NCBI RefSeq assembly: GCF_000019965.1
Contig: NC_010571.1
Coordinates: 682,001 to 746,000 of the forward strand
DNA from: Opitutus terrae PB90-1
GTDB lineage: Bacteria; Verrucomicrobiota; Verrucomicrobiia; Opitutales; Opitutaceae
Length of the DNA stretch: 64,000 nucleotides
Direction: 5' to 3'
Position numbers and translations under genes: made by a program. A model generated the notes under the pieces. The model was given only the letters and a program-made list of their open reading frames with translations. It was not told where the DNA came from and ran no database searches. Below are positions 33,239 to 42,001 of the stretch, in pieces (position 1 is the first letter of the stretch; each line of letters opens with the position of its first letter).

Positions 33239-36200
33239 TCAGAAGTTGAACGTATTCGTGAGCGTCCAAGTCTGCGGCGGCCTTATGCGGTAGCCCGCCG
33301 GCGAACCGTCCGGTTGCGTTGTCACCGGTATCAATTCGTTGCCCACAAACGCATTTCTCACGTTCAACTGGATCTGCCAGTCGATGTTGCGCGAGATCTT
33401 GCGCGTGTAGCCGACCCAGAAGTCGTAGTTGGTTTCGGTCGGTCCCTTGTAGGGGTTGGCCAGATCGAAGTTGGCCTGGCCCGCCACCGTGCTGGCGATC
33501 GGGCGGTAGCCAATGACGATGTCGGATTCGTAGCGAACGCCGACGCCGACGTTGAAGCCCTTCAGGAAGCCTTCGTCGAAGTCGTAGTTGCTGACGGCGT
33601 TGAAGCGCCATTCACGCAGTTCCGGCACGTTCGTGCCTTCCTGCAGCTTGCGCTGGGCATACTCGGAACCGATGTTGTTATTCCACTGGTACAGCGCCGT
33701 TTCGTTGCCGGCGCCGCCCCACCAGATGCGCAGGTCGCCCACCGGGGTGGTGCGGAGCGCGGTCTCGTAGGCCGAGATGAAGGCCGAGAGATTCGTGCCA
33801 CCGATGTTCATGCGGGTGGCTTCGGTCTTCGTCGCGTTGAACGTCAGGCGCCAGTTCTTGGTCGGCACCGCGCTGAACTCGATCTCGTAGCCCTTCGAGA
33901 TGCTGTCCTCCGTCACGGCGAAGCCTTGCGGCGTCGTCGCGTTGATGTCGCGGGAGGTATCATTCAGGTTCATCTGCCACGCCGAGTAGAAGCGCGGGTC
34001 AACGCTGCGCTGCCACGTACGCCAGGCGGCGATCACGCGCGCTTCACGAGCCTGGGCCGCAGCGAGATCTTCGCCGGGCGCCGTGCCGTAGTTATAGCGC
34101 GAGTTGGTCGGATCCGGATTCGGATCGCGGCCCTGAATCGTGTTACCGTCCCGGATGTCATACTCGAAGATGTTCACCCAGTTGCCGGACCACGACTGCG
34201 AGGCACCAATGAACCAGGTGCCGCCCAGCGAGGTGCTGCTCTGGTTGATCGACTTCGTCTCGTATTTGTTGATCTTCAGCGAATACTTGCCGTCGCGGGT
34301 CTCGAGCAACACGCCCTGGTCGGTCGTCTCGCCGGACGGAGCGCCGATCGCGACGCCGTAAACGTCGACGCGGTTGGCGGCCGGCTGGAAGTTTTCCGAC
34401 TTGCTGTAGAACGCGGTCACCCGGACGGGCGAACGGTCACCAATGAACTGCGTCAGGTGGGCCACCGCACTCCAGCTGCGTGACGTGATGTCGAGCCGGT
34501 TGTCATACTGATCGGCCAGCTTGTAGACATCGGAGGCCAGATTCAGGTGGCCGTAGCGGTCACTGGTCGGGCTGTTCACGTCCTGCGCGCGGCCCCAAGA
34601 CTTGGCGGTGTCCTTGCGGACGCCATAGGTGCCGACGAGCGCATTGTCCCAGAACTTGGCCTGCCAGACGGCGACCTTTGAGGTGACGACCGACTTGGTC
34701 AGACGCGCGGAGTTTGTGAGATAATCGCGATAGCCCTCTTCCGAGTGGTAGAGCTTCATCGGGACGTTCCGCCAGCCAACGTAGTTGGCCGGATTTTCGG
34801 ACTGCGTCGAGAAGTGCGCATCCACGCGAGTACCGTCTTGGGTGTTGGCGGCCGGGTAGTAGCCGTATTCCCACGGCGCCGCGGGATCGGCTGTGCCCTT
34901 CCACGTCGGATCGAACGTGAAGACGGTGCCGCTGACGGGCGTGTACATATACTGCGGGCGCGGCAGGTTGGCGCCGGAAGCCGACGAGCGGCCAGACAGG
35001 GACGGCCCGAGATAGATCACCGTGTTCGGAACAAACGCATTGTCGTTGAACTTGGTGTTCGCATTCGGCAGCGCGAGGAACTCGCGGTAGACGTCATCCG
35101 TGCCGTATTGCTGCCACGCGCGGGCGTCGGTTTTCCGCTTATCCTTGCCGACGAGGGCGGTGAGGGTGTGCTGACCGAGCGCGCGCGCGACCCACGAGCG
35201 GTTGCCACCGCGGGTGAAGTCATGCGTCGCGAAACCGGTCAGGCGAGCGTTCTCCGCCTCGCTGCGGAACGAGTTGTTGCCGCCGATACCGTTGTCGGTG
35301 ATGAATGCGCGGCCGACGTTCGGGTTGGGCGTGCCGTTACTGAACGGCTCCGCGCCGGTGAGCCCCGGATCGCCCGTGCCATTGGCGTAAACGCTGTTCA
35401 CGTCGACGTAGATGGCCTGGCGGGAGTCGGAGATGATGCTCAACTGGCCGTTGTTGTAGTCTTCCTTATTGTAGGAGATGTCGAAGCCCATGCGGTCATC
35501 GAAGAACGTCTGCGCGAGGCTGAGCGTGTAGTGGCGGAAGTTCTGCCACTCGCGCTTGTTCGGGCCGTCGAGCAGGTTGTTGTAGAAGTCGAAGATCGAG
35601 GCATCGGTCATCGATTTCTGCTTGTAGATGCCGAACTCCCAGAACGGCAGGCGGGCCTGGCGGGCGAACTGGTCATACGGGGCGATACTCGCCGGGCGCT
35701 GATACGGCATGCCGCCGACCGTGCGGTCGATGGCGCCCGTGGAGCTGATACCGCGGTTCATCGTGGGCTCGAAGACCCAGTAGCTGGCGGCGGCATTCGT
35801 GGTGCCGTCGAAGAACGCCATCGGTCCACCGAACTGCTGGCCGAAATTGCCGAGCCAGGGCTGATAGTACGGATTCGGCTGACCACTGACCGGCCCGAAA
35901 TTCCAGGACGGACGCATCTGGCCGTGATTGGGCAGGCCGGTGTTGTCGTCCTGCAGTTGCGACGGGATGAACGTCTGCTTGTTCAGGGCGTTGTAGGTCG
36001 TGGCCTGATCGCGAACGTCCCGGCCGGCGTAGGTGCCGGTGTAGAACCACGCCGAGATGTTGTCGATCGGCGGCACCGCGCGCGGACGATTGCTGCGCAC
36101 GTCGCCAGCCTCGTAGTTAGCCTTCACGATCGTGCGCGCGCCACCCTTCTTCAGGAAGGCGGGCTCCCAGCGCATGGCGCCGTAGATGCGCCGGTCGCGG

Positions 36201-36976
36201 GAGAACGCGGGCTCCTGCTTGAACTTCTCGTCGTTGTAGAGCGCGTTCAGCCGGATCGCCAGCTCACCCTTGATCAGCACGCGATTGATATCGATCGTGC
36301 CGCGGGCGCTGCCGAAACTGCCGTAGCGGGCCGTGACCTGGTTGGTATTCTTGAACGAGGCCTGCTTCGACGCGGTATTGATGATACCGGCCGGGCTGCC
36401 TTGGCCGAACAGAATGCTGTTCGCGCCACGCTGCATGTCGACGCGGTCGACATTGTAGCCGTCCCACGGAATGTCCGTGAGGTAGAAGTCACGGGTATTG
36501 TCCGCGGAGGTCAGACCACGCACGCGCGTGTTCGAGCTCGGGTTGATGAACTTGCTGACGCCGGCAGGGTTGCTGCCGCTGGTCTCGTTGATGCTGGAGC
36601 CGTCGCCCAAGCCGGCGAAGTTGCCGTAGACCGTGCCGACTTCGGTGCCGGTGGTGTATTGGAGCAACGTTTCAGCATTCGTCGCGCCAATATCCTGGAG
36701 GAACTGGCTGGTGATGACGCTGACCGCGTTGCCGAGGTCGCGCAGGTCGGTATTCAAACGATTACCGGCGAGCGTGGTGGCGGCCGAGTAGCCAGATTCG
36801 TCCTCCGCGGAGACTTCGAAGGGTGACAGTACGATCACGTCTTCGGCGGTCTCCTCGGCGGCCGCGGGTGGCGGCGTCGTGGTTTGTTGAGCCCAGGAGG
36901 GGCTCGTCAGGAACAGTAGCGCCAAAGAAAACGCTACGGGGTACGGAGTCCTTGCTCTGCTTTGTCGTATTTGCAT
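33239..36976 (-). CDS. TonB-dependent receptor A
   Basis: A 1245-residue outer-membrane receptor that imports a ligand using TonB energy. Signal peptide 'LALLFLTSPSWAQQ', then a linker with the TonB-box-like 'VIVLSPFEVSAEDESGYSA', the plug domain ('AGNRLNTDLRDLGNAVSVIT ... VDRVDMQRGANSILFGQGSPAGIIN'), then a long beta barrel ending 'TLTNTFNF' with terminal Phe. Longer than the usual 700-1000 residues because of long loops. The ATG at 36976 is preferred to a GTG seven codons upstream. Paralogue of the receptor at 46971-50855; both precede a TMTC-like gene. Ligand unknown. Confidence 0.93.
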   Translation of the reverse strand: MQIRQSRARTPYPVAFSLALLFLTSPSWAQQTTTPPPAAAEETAEDVIVLSPFEVSAEDESGYSAATTLAGNRLNTDLRDLGNAVSVITSQFLQDIGATNAETLLQYTTGTEVGTVYGNFAGLGDGSSINETSGSNPAGVSKFINPSSNTRVRGLTSADNTRDFYLTDIPWDGYNVDRVDMQRGANSILFGQGSPAGIINTASKQASFKNTNQVTARYGSFGSARGTIDINRVLIKGELAIRLNALYNDEKFKQEPAFSRDRRIYGAMRWEPAFLKKGGARTIVKANYEAGDVRSNRPRAVPPIDNISAWFYTGTYAGRDVRDQATTYNALNKQTFIPSQLQDDNTGLPNHGQMRPSWNFGPVSGQPNPYYQPWLGNFGQQFGGPMAFFDGTTNAAASYWVFEPTMNRGISSTGAIDRTVGGMPYQRPASIAPYDQFARQARLPFWEFGIYKQKSMTDASIFDFYNNLLDGPNKREWQNFRHYTLSLAQTFFDDRMGFDISYNKEDYNNGQLSIISDSRQAIYVDVNSVYANGTGDPGLTGAEPFSNGTPNPNVGRAFITDNGIGGNNSFRSEAENARLTGFATHDFTRGGNRSWVARALGQHTLTALVGKDKRKTDARAWQQYGTDDVYREFLALPNANTKFNDNAFVPNTVIYLGPSLSGRSSASGANLPRPQYMYTPVSGTVFTFDPTWKGTADPAAPWEYGYYPAANTQDGTRVDAHFSTQSENPANYVGWRNVPMKLYHSEEGYRDYLTNSARLTKSVVTSKVAVWQAKFWDNALVGTYGVRKDTAKSWGRAQDVNSPTSDRYGHLNLASDVYKLADQYDNRLDITSRSWSAVAHLTQFIGDRSPVRVTAFYSKSENFQPAANRVDVYGVAIGAPSGETTDQGVLLETRDGKYSLKINKYETKSINQSSTSLGGTWFIGASQSWSGNWVNIFEYDIRDGNTIQGRDPNPDPTNSRYNYGTAPGEDLAAAQAREARVIAAWRTWQRSVDPRFYSAWQMNLNDTSRDINATTPQGFAVTEDSISKGYEIEFSAVPTKNWRLTFNATKTEATRMNIGGTNLSAFISAYETALRTTPVGDLRIWWGGAGNETALYQWNNNIGSEYAQRKLQEGTNVPELREWRFNAVSNYDFDEGFLKGFNVGVGVRYESDIVIGYRPIASTVAGQANFDLANPYKGPTETNYDFWVGYTRKISRNIDWQIQLNVRNAFVGNELIPVTTQPDGSPAGYRIRPPQTWTLTNTFNF

Positions 36977-37386
36977 GGTGTCTGTTTTCAGGAACACAAA
37001 CCGGTCCCCGCAAGGGGCCGGTTCACGAAACGAACGAACGCCCGTGGTGTGACGGGACGTCGGGGTGGGGGTTGGAAAAAAACGTTAATCCGCCGCGGGG
37101 GTGAGCCGCCAGCCGGGGTAAGGCGACAGGCGGGGGTGGTGAACCGCGATCATTCTGGGGTAGGAGGACAATGGGGCCGTTCAATTATTGCGCGCGCATT
37201 TGCGGTCTAACGCTAGAACTGACCGCACACGGGGCGTTTTCAATCTCAAAACCGCGGTCTTTTCCCGAACCAGACCCACCTCATCCCTCCCCTTCTCCGT
37301 CCCGGTTCTGGTTTTCCTCTCTTCGACCCTCCGACCACCAGTGTGACCGACCAGCCCACGCAGGGCACCTAATATGCTGGCTACGC
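36977..37386. other. Upstream region of TonB receptor A and degenerate repeat
   Basis: The first 230 bases should carry the receptor promoter on the minus strand. From about 37280 onward the sequence shares phrases ('CCCTTCTCCGTCCC', 'TGTGACCGA') with the 184-bp units that follow, so it looks like a decayed third unit. Open frames here are not protein-like. Confidence 0.45.
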
Positions 37387-37754
37387 TGGCGGAGAGGGAG
37401 GGATTGGCTCGCTGCGCTCGGGGCTTCGCCCTCAGCGCTCCCCGCTGCCCCTTCTCCGTCGCGCTGCCACGGGACTTCGTCGAACCCAAGGGTTCTCATC
37501 CCTCCCTTCGATCGTCCTTCGGCAAATGTGACCGAGCACCCCGTGGGTGACCTGACCTGCTGGCGGAGGCTGGCGGAGAGGGAGGGATTGGCTCGCTGCG
37601 CTCGGGGCTTCGCCCTCAGCGCTCCGCGCTGCCCCTTCTCCGTCCCGCTGCCACGGGACTTCGTCGAACCCAAGGGTTCTCATCCCTCCCTTCGATCGTC
37701 CTTCGGCAAATGTGACCAAGCACTGCGTGGGTGACCTGATCTGCTGGCGGAGGC
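37387..37754. repeat. Two 184-bp tandem repeats carrying the tRNA-Ser 3' end
   Basis: Units 37387-37570 and 37571-37754 are nearly identical (about six or seven differences). Each begins with the 19 bases 'TGGCGGAGAGGGAGGGATT', which is the complement of the last 19 nt of the adjacent tRNA-Ser including CCA; the tRNA itself begins the next period exactly 184 bases on. On the minus strand the order is tRNA, then unit, then unit, each ending in the tRNA tail. A hairpin-rich segment around 'GGGCTTCGCCCTCAGCGCT' recurs in each unit. Confidence 0.9.
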
Positions 37755-37844
<90 letters not shown>

Positions 37845-37965
37845 GGTGCTCCGGCAGACCTTCCGACAGGCCTGTCGTTTGTCGAAGCGGCGAAAGAAAG
37901 GCGGGCACCCTGCTGGGTCAACGCGGAATTGCGCCGAAGGCGATGGCCGGCGAGCGACCCAAGCC

Positions 37966-38036
37966 GCGCGGCATGGGCGTCCCGCCCGTGAGTAGGCGCA
38001 CGGATGAAGTCAGGGAGAAGATGTCCGTGCCACGCG
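37966..38036. repeat. Dispersed palindromic repeat, family 1, copy d
   Basis: 'GCGCGGCATGGGCGTCCCGC' and, inverted, 'ATGTCCGTGCCACGCGC', around about 25 bases. It lies between the tRNA and the second MITE-like element. Confidence 0.65.
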
Positions 38037-38048
38037 CCAGCCGTTTTT

Positions 38049-38184
38049 CTAGCCCGGAAATTTTATGAACAGGAGTAAGGCTCAGTCCGAAATTTCCGTC
38101 CGCCTGCGGCGGAGCGACCTTGTCGCGGCTAGCCCCGACAGAATCGGCCCGGAGGGCGGGTAGTTAATAAAATATTCGGGCTAG
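38049..38184. mobile_element. MITE-like element, copy 2 (inverted)
   Basis: A 136-bp element which, read on the minus strand, aligns with 17705-17849 through its interior ('CCGCCCTCCGGGCCGA', 'CTGTCGGGGCTAG', 'TCCGCCGCAGGCGGACGG', 'GAGCCTTACTCCTGTTCAT'). Ends are CTAGCCCGGAAATTT and, inverted, CTAGCCCGAATATTTT. Differences fall in loops or keep pairing (a C-G pair becomes T-G). Its right end supplies the stop codon of the ASPIC protein gene. Confidence 0.8.
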
Positions 38185-41100
38185 GGAGCGGTGATCGCGA
38201 TTCGCCCCGGGAGCGACGGAGTCAGCACATGCTCACTGCTATTGCCCGACGGCCAGTGGATGATCAGCCGCAGGGGCGGACGCGCTTCTGAATACCCGAA
38301 GAAGCATCCCGACCCGGACTGGCTGTAATAGCCGCTGCCGGCTTGCACCTCCTGTTCGACCCGGCGCCCATCGGCCTGCTCCAGCACGACGCGCGCGCCA
38401 ATCGCCGTTGGATTGCCGGCCGGGCCTTTCAATTCCACCTGAAACGAACGCCGGCCCTGCACTCCGGAGTTGTGCCACGCCAGCGTGCTTGCGTTGTTGC
38501 GGCTGACCAGGAAGTCCGCCCAGCCGTCCGCGTCGAGATCGAGTACCACCAAGGCTTTTGCGTCCCCTGGCACGATAAGCCCGCTTTGCATCGGCTCCAC
38601 CGGCGCGAAATGTCCCCGGCCATCGCTCCGCAGCAGCTGGCTGAGCCCACCGTCGAAGCGGCCGACCGATGGAATCGGCGCATAGGAATTTTGGACGGCG
38701 TAAAGGTCGATGTTCCCATCCGCGTCGAAGTCGCCAGCGACCATGCCTTGAACCGCGGAGATCTGGGCGATGTGCGGCAGCGGCTCGAAGCGATACGTTC
38801 CGTCCGGCTGGCTCAGGAATACGCCGCTGCGCAGCTCCGTCGCTTCGAATCGCTGCGCCGCCGCCAGCCGGTCTGCTCCGAGCACCTCCGTCAGGGTTGC
38901 CTTCGCATACCCGTCGTTTCTTGGAAAGCGGCGGCTGAGCCCAGGAATCGCTGCGCTGAGGCTCTTTAGCGTGCGCCGCGGATAAAGCTGGCCGTTTTCC
39001 TGCACGGCTTCGATCAGCTGCGGCCGGCCGCTCTGGCCGAAGCGTCCGTGGAACAAAACAGCCGGCGCACGATAGCCGGTGTTCAAGCCGACGTTGCCCG
39101 CAGCGAAGTCCGGCCGTCCATCGCCATTGAAATCCCCGCTGCAGAGCGATGTCCACCAGCCGGTGCCGGCAACCGCAAAACCAGCGGTACCGGACACGTC
39201 GGTGAACCCGCGACCCTGATCGTTGTGCCAGCAGCGCACGCCGCCCCACTCGACCGCCAGCACCAGGTCGGGCCAGCCGTCGCGATCCACATCGCTCCAC
39301 AACGCGGCACTCACCATTCCGCACTCCTGCAGCGCCGGCGCGAGCGTCGCCGTCACGTTCTCGAACCGGCCGCCCGCGTTGTGCAGCAGTGCGCTTTTCG
39401 GCGTGAGCGGATAACGTCCGGGCTGGACCCGGCCGCCAACGAAGACGTCCAACTTGCCGTCCCGGTCGAAATCGGCCGTGGCGACGGCGCCGACGCTGAT
39501 CGGCAACGGCGGCAGCGTTCCGGGCGCCGGCACAAACCGGCCATCGCGATTCCAGTAGAGCATCGGCTGATAATCCGGTGAGCCCGCGGGCCGATTCGTG
39601 CCGGCTCGTGTTTCCAACAAATCCGGCCGGCCATCGCCATCCGCATCGAAAACCAACAGCGGTCCGTCATCGAGCACCGACGGCGGCAACTCGCGTTGCG
39701 ACCACGCGCCGCTGGCAAGGACGCGAGCCGGCTGCCGGCCCGTGCCTCCGAGCACCACGTCCTGCTTGCCATCGCCATCGAGGTCGGCGACCGCGAGCGC
39801 CGGGCCGCGCCGATCGAAGCGCGTCGGCAGCAACGGCTGCAAGTCCGGCACGAAGCTCTCCTCGGAGACCAGCGCGAGCCCGCGGGTGACGCTCTCCTCG
39901 ACGAACTGCCCCGCCGGCGGCGCGGCCGGCAGTTTCTTTTCGGCCGGGCCGCTGGGCTCCGTGATCGTGTAGCGGCGATCGCCGGCCAGATCGGCGATCG
40001 CCTGGGTGTGGCCGCTCGGCCATTCGACCGTGAGCCGGGCGATCCTGGTCTCTTCGCCAAGACCGAAATGGAGGACCGGTTCGCTGGAGGAGAGATACCC
40101 GCGGCCCACCACCAGCTGTCTCACTTGAACCCCGCCCGCCGTCTCAATCCGCACGACCGCGCCCACGCCGAACCGGTTCGAGGCCGTCCCGTGCAACGCC
40201 AAGATCACGCGGTGCCCAGTCGCGCTGTCGTTGCGCAGTACGGTCGCCGTGTCTTCGCAGTTCGCGAACACCACATCCAGATCGCCGTCCCCGTCGAAAT
40301 CGCCGAACGCCGAGCCGAAGCAGACGCCCTCCTGATCGAGGCCCCAGGCCTTGCTGACGTCTTCGAAGTGAAGGTCGCCTTCGTTGCGGAACGCCAGGTT
40401 TCGCTCACGCAGCATGGGGCTCGCCTTCATCACGCGCACGCGATCGTTCGTGCTCTCCCGCAGGATCACGCTGTCGTGCAAGTCGGTATTGTTGTATTCG
40501 CGAATCATCCCGTTGGTGACGTGCAGATCCAGCCAGCCATCGTTGTCCAGGTCCTCGAGTCGCACCGCCCACGTCCAGTCCGTCGCCGCCACTCCCGCCA
40601 GCGCGCCCGCCTCGAGAAATCGGCCGAGGCCCGTGTTCAGGTGCAGCGTGTTCCGCAGAATCTGCGGCGCGAGCGTCGGGCTGTCGGCGTCGTCGCGGTT
40701 AAGCTCGCGGGCACTCGCCATCCCGCGCTGGTCCTTTTCGTGCGAGGTCGCCGCCATGTCAGCGGCGAACAGATCGATTCGGCCGTCGTTGTTCACGTCG
40801 CCGAGGTCCGCGCCCATGGACGAATACGGCATCTGCGGCACGACTTCGTGAATGACATCCGTGAACGTTCCGTTCCGGTCATTGCGGTAAAGCTTGTCCG
40901 CCGCGCCGAAATCATCCGCCACATACAGGTCGGGCCAGCCGTCCTGATTGTAATCCCACCACGTCGCCGAGTGCGCCAGGCTCTCACCCGCGATCCCGGC
41001 GCGCTGCGTCGCGTCTTCGAACGTGCCGTCGCCGCGGTTGTGAAACAGGTAGTCGCGCTGGCCGTTCGGCGAACGCGCGGCGTCGAGCAGGTTGGTCTGG

Positions 41101-41807
41101 ATGTACACGTCCAACCAGCCGTCGCGATCGTAATCGCAGAAATTCCCCTGCCCGCTCGCATCCACCACCGCGAGCCCGCGCGCCACCGCCTCCTCGCGAA
41201 ACGTGCCGTCGCGCTGGTTGATGTAGAGCAGATTGGGTGCGGCAAATCGGCAGACATAGAGGTCGAGCCAGCCGTCGTTGTTCACGTCAGCGAACGCCGC
41301 GCCCTGCGTCCACGTCCCCGGCGCGGGCGTTCGCGCGTCGCTTCCCACCAGGCGTTGCACGATATCGGGCGATTCGGCGGCACCGGGATCCGCCCGCATC
41401 AATCCGGCGCGCGCGGTCACGTCCGCAAACTTCCAGCCGCCCAGATTGCGAAACAGCCGGTTCTGCCCGGTCTTGCTCACGCAAAAAACATCCGGCCGGC
41501 CGTCGCTGTCGTAGTCGCCCGCCGCCACTCCGGTGCCGATCGCGCCAACGGCGAACTCCTGGTTGAGTCGGCCCCACATCTCCGGATCGAGATAGGCATT
41601 CTCCGTCACGATGCCGGTTTGCTCGCCCGGCAGCGGCGTGAACAACGTCGGGCCCGATGCGACGGATCGCGCGGCGAGCGGCGTCGACTCGAGCCCTGGC
41701 GTCGTGTCGGCCGCACGCACGAGCAGTCCGACGCTCGCGAGCACGGTCAATAGTCCGCATCGTCGGACCAGCAGGAGAAGGGGGCGCGCCGAGCGAGGGG
41801 GCTTCAC
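38181..41807 (-). CDS. Double-length ASPIC/UnbV FG-GAP (CRTAC1-like) protein
   Basis: About 1208 residues. A signal-like hydrophobic N-terminus ('LLTVLASVGLLVRAAD') is followed by FG-GAP repeats with calcium loops ('DYDSDGRPD', 'DVNNDGWLDLY', 'DYDRDGWLDVY', 'DYNQDGWPDLY', 'DVNNDGRIDLF', 'DLDNDGWLDLH', 'DFDGDGDLDVVF') and an ASPIC/UnbV domain ('ASNRFGVGAVVRIETAGG ... LTVEWPSGHTQ'). A second FG-GAP series and a second UnbV domain ('NPTAIGARVVLEQADG ... LIIHWPSGNSS') follow, so the protein is two CRTAC1-like units in one chain. The start is GTG at 41807 (a TTG further out is less likely). Divergent from GT-C protein B. Probably surface-exposed. Confidence 0.85.
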   Translation of the reverse strand: MKPPRSARPLLLLVRRCGLLTVLASVGLLVRAADTTPGLESTPLAARSVASGPTLFTPLPGEQTGIVTENAYLDPEMWGRLNQEFAVGAIGTGVAAGDYDSDGRPDVFCVSKTGQNRLFRNLGGWKFADVTARAGLMRADPGAAESPDIVQRLVGSDARTPAPGTWTQGAAFADVNNDGWLDLYVCRFAAPNLLYINQRDGTFREEAVARGLAVVDASGQGNFCDYDRDGWLDVYIQTNLLDAARSPNGQRDYLFHNRGDGTFEDATQRAGIAGESLAHSATWWDYNQDGWPDLYVADDFGAADKLYRNDRNGTFTDVIHEVVPQMPYSSMGADLGDVNNDGRIDLFAADMAATSHEKDQRGMASARELNRDDADSPTLAPQILRNTLHLNTGLGRFLEAGALAGVAATDWTWAVRLEDLDNDGWLDLHVTNGMIREYNNTDLHDSVILRESTNDRVRVMKASPMLRERNLAFRNEGDLHFEDVSKAWGLDQEGVCFGSAFGDFDGDGDLDVVFANCEDTATVLRNDSATGHRVILALHGTASNRFGVGAVVRIETAGGVQVRQLVVGRGYLSSSEPVLHFGLGEETRIARLTVEWPSGHTQAIADLAGDRRYTITEPSGPAEKKLPAAPPAGQFVEESVTRGLALVSEESFVPDLQPLLPTRFDRRGPALAVADLDGDGKQDVVLGGTGRQPARVLASGAWSQRELPPSVLDDGPLLVFDADGDGRPDLLETRAGTNRPAGSPDYQPMLYWNRDGRFVPAPGTLPPLPISVGAVATADFDRDGKLDVFVGGRVQPGRYPLTPKSALLHNAGGRFENVTATLAPALQECGMVSAALWSDVDRDGWPDLVLAVEWGGVRCWHNDQGRGFTDVSGTAGFAVAGTGWWTSLCSGDFNGDGRPDFAAGNVGLNTGYRAPAVLFHGRFGQSGRPQLIEAVQENGQLYPRRTLKSLSAAIPGLSRRFPRNDGYAKATLTEVLGADRLAAAQRFEATELRSGVFLSQPDGTYRFEPLPHIAQISAVQGMVAGDFDADGNIDLYAVQNSYAPIPSVGRFDGGLSQLLRSDGRGHFAPVEPMQSGLIVPGDAKALVVLDLDADGWADFLVSRNNASTLAWHNSGVQGRRSFQVELKGPAGNPTAIGARVVLEQADGRRVEQEVQAGSGYYSQSGSGCFFGYSEARPPLRLIIHWPSGNSSEHVLTPSLPGRIAITAP

Positions 41808-42001
41808 GTCAGCGAAAGAGGGGGAAGGGAATCGCGTTATCCAAAAACGCAACCGCGCCCAAACCGGCCGGGCGCCGCCGTGTCCACGGCGAATTCCGTC
41901 ATAGGAGAAAAATTACAGCGGAAAAGGTGGCGCGGCCGCGGCGGACGCCCACAGTGTCCGGCCACCGCGGCTCGCCGCGAACGACCGGAGCGCCCCACTC
42001 C

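Noticed and set aside
34745-36826. A long plus-strand frame antisense to TonB receptor A
   Set aside because: Low-complexity Arg/Val/Ala-rich translation with no domain; the receptor on the other strand is certain.
37387-37590. Extra tRNA genes within the tandem repeats
   Set aside because: Only the last 19 nt of tRNA-Ser are present; anticodon, D-arm and variable arm are missing.
37171-37734. Open frames of 100-190 codons on both strands through the 184-bp repeats
   Set aside because: Their repeated peptide phrases follow the DNA repeat, composition is Arg/Ser/Pro-rich, and no start site or domain is seen.
39696-41753. A long plus-strand frame antisense to the ASPIC protein
   Set aside because: Same G+C shadow effect; the FG-GAP repeats on the minus strand are unmistakable.
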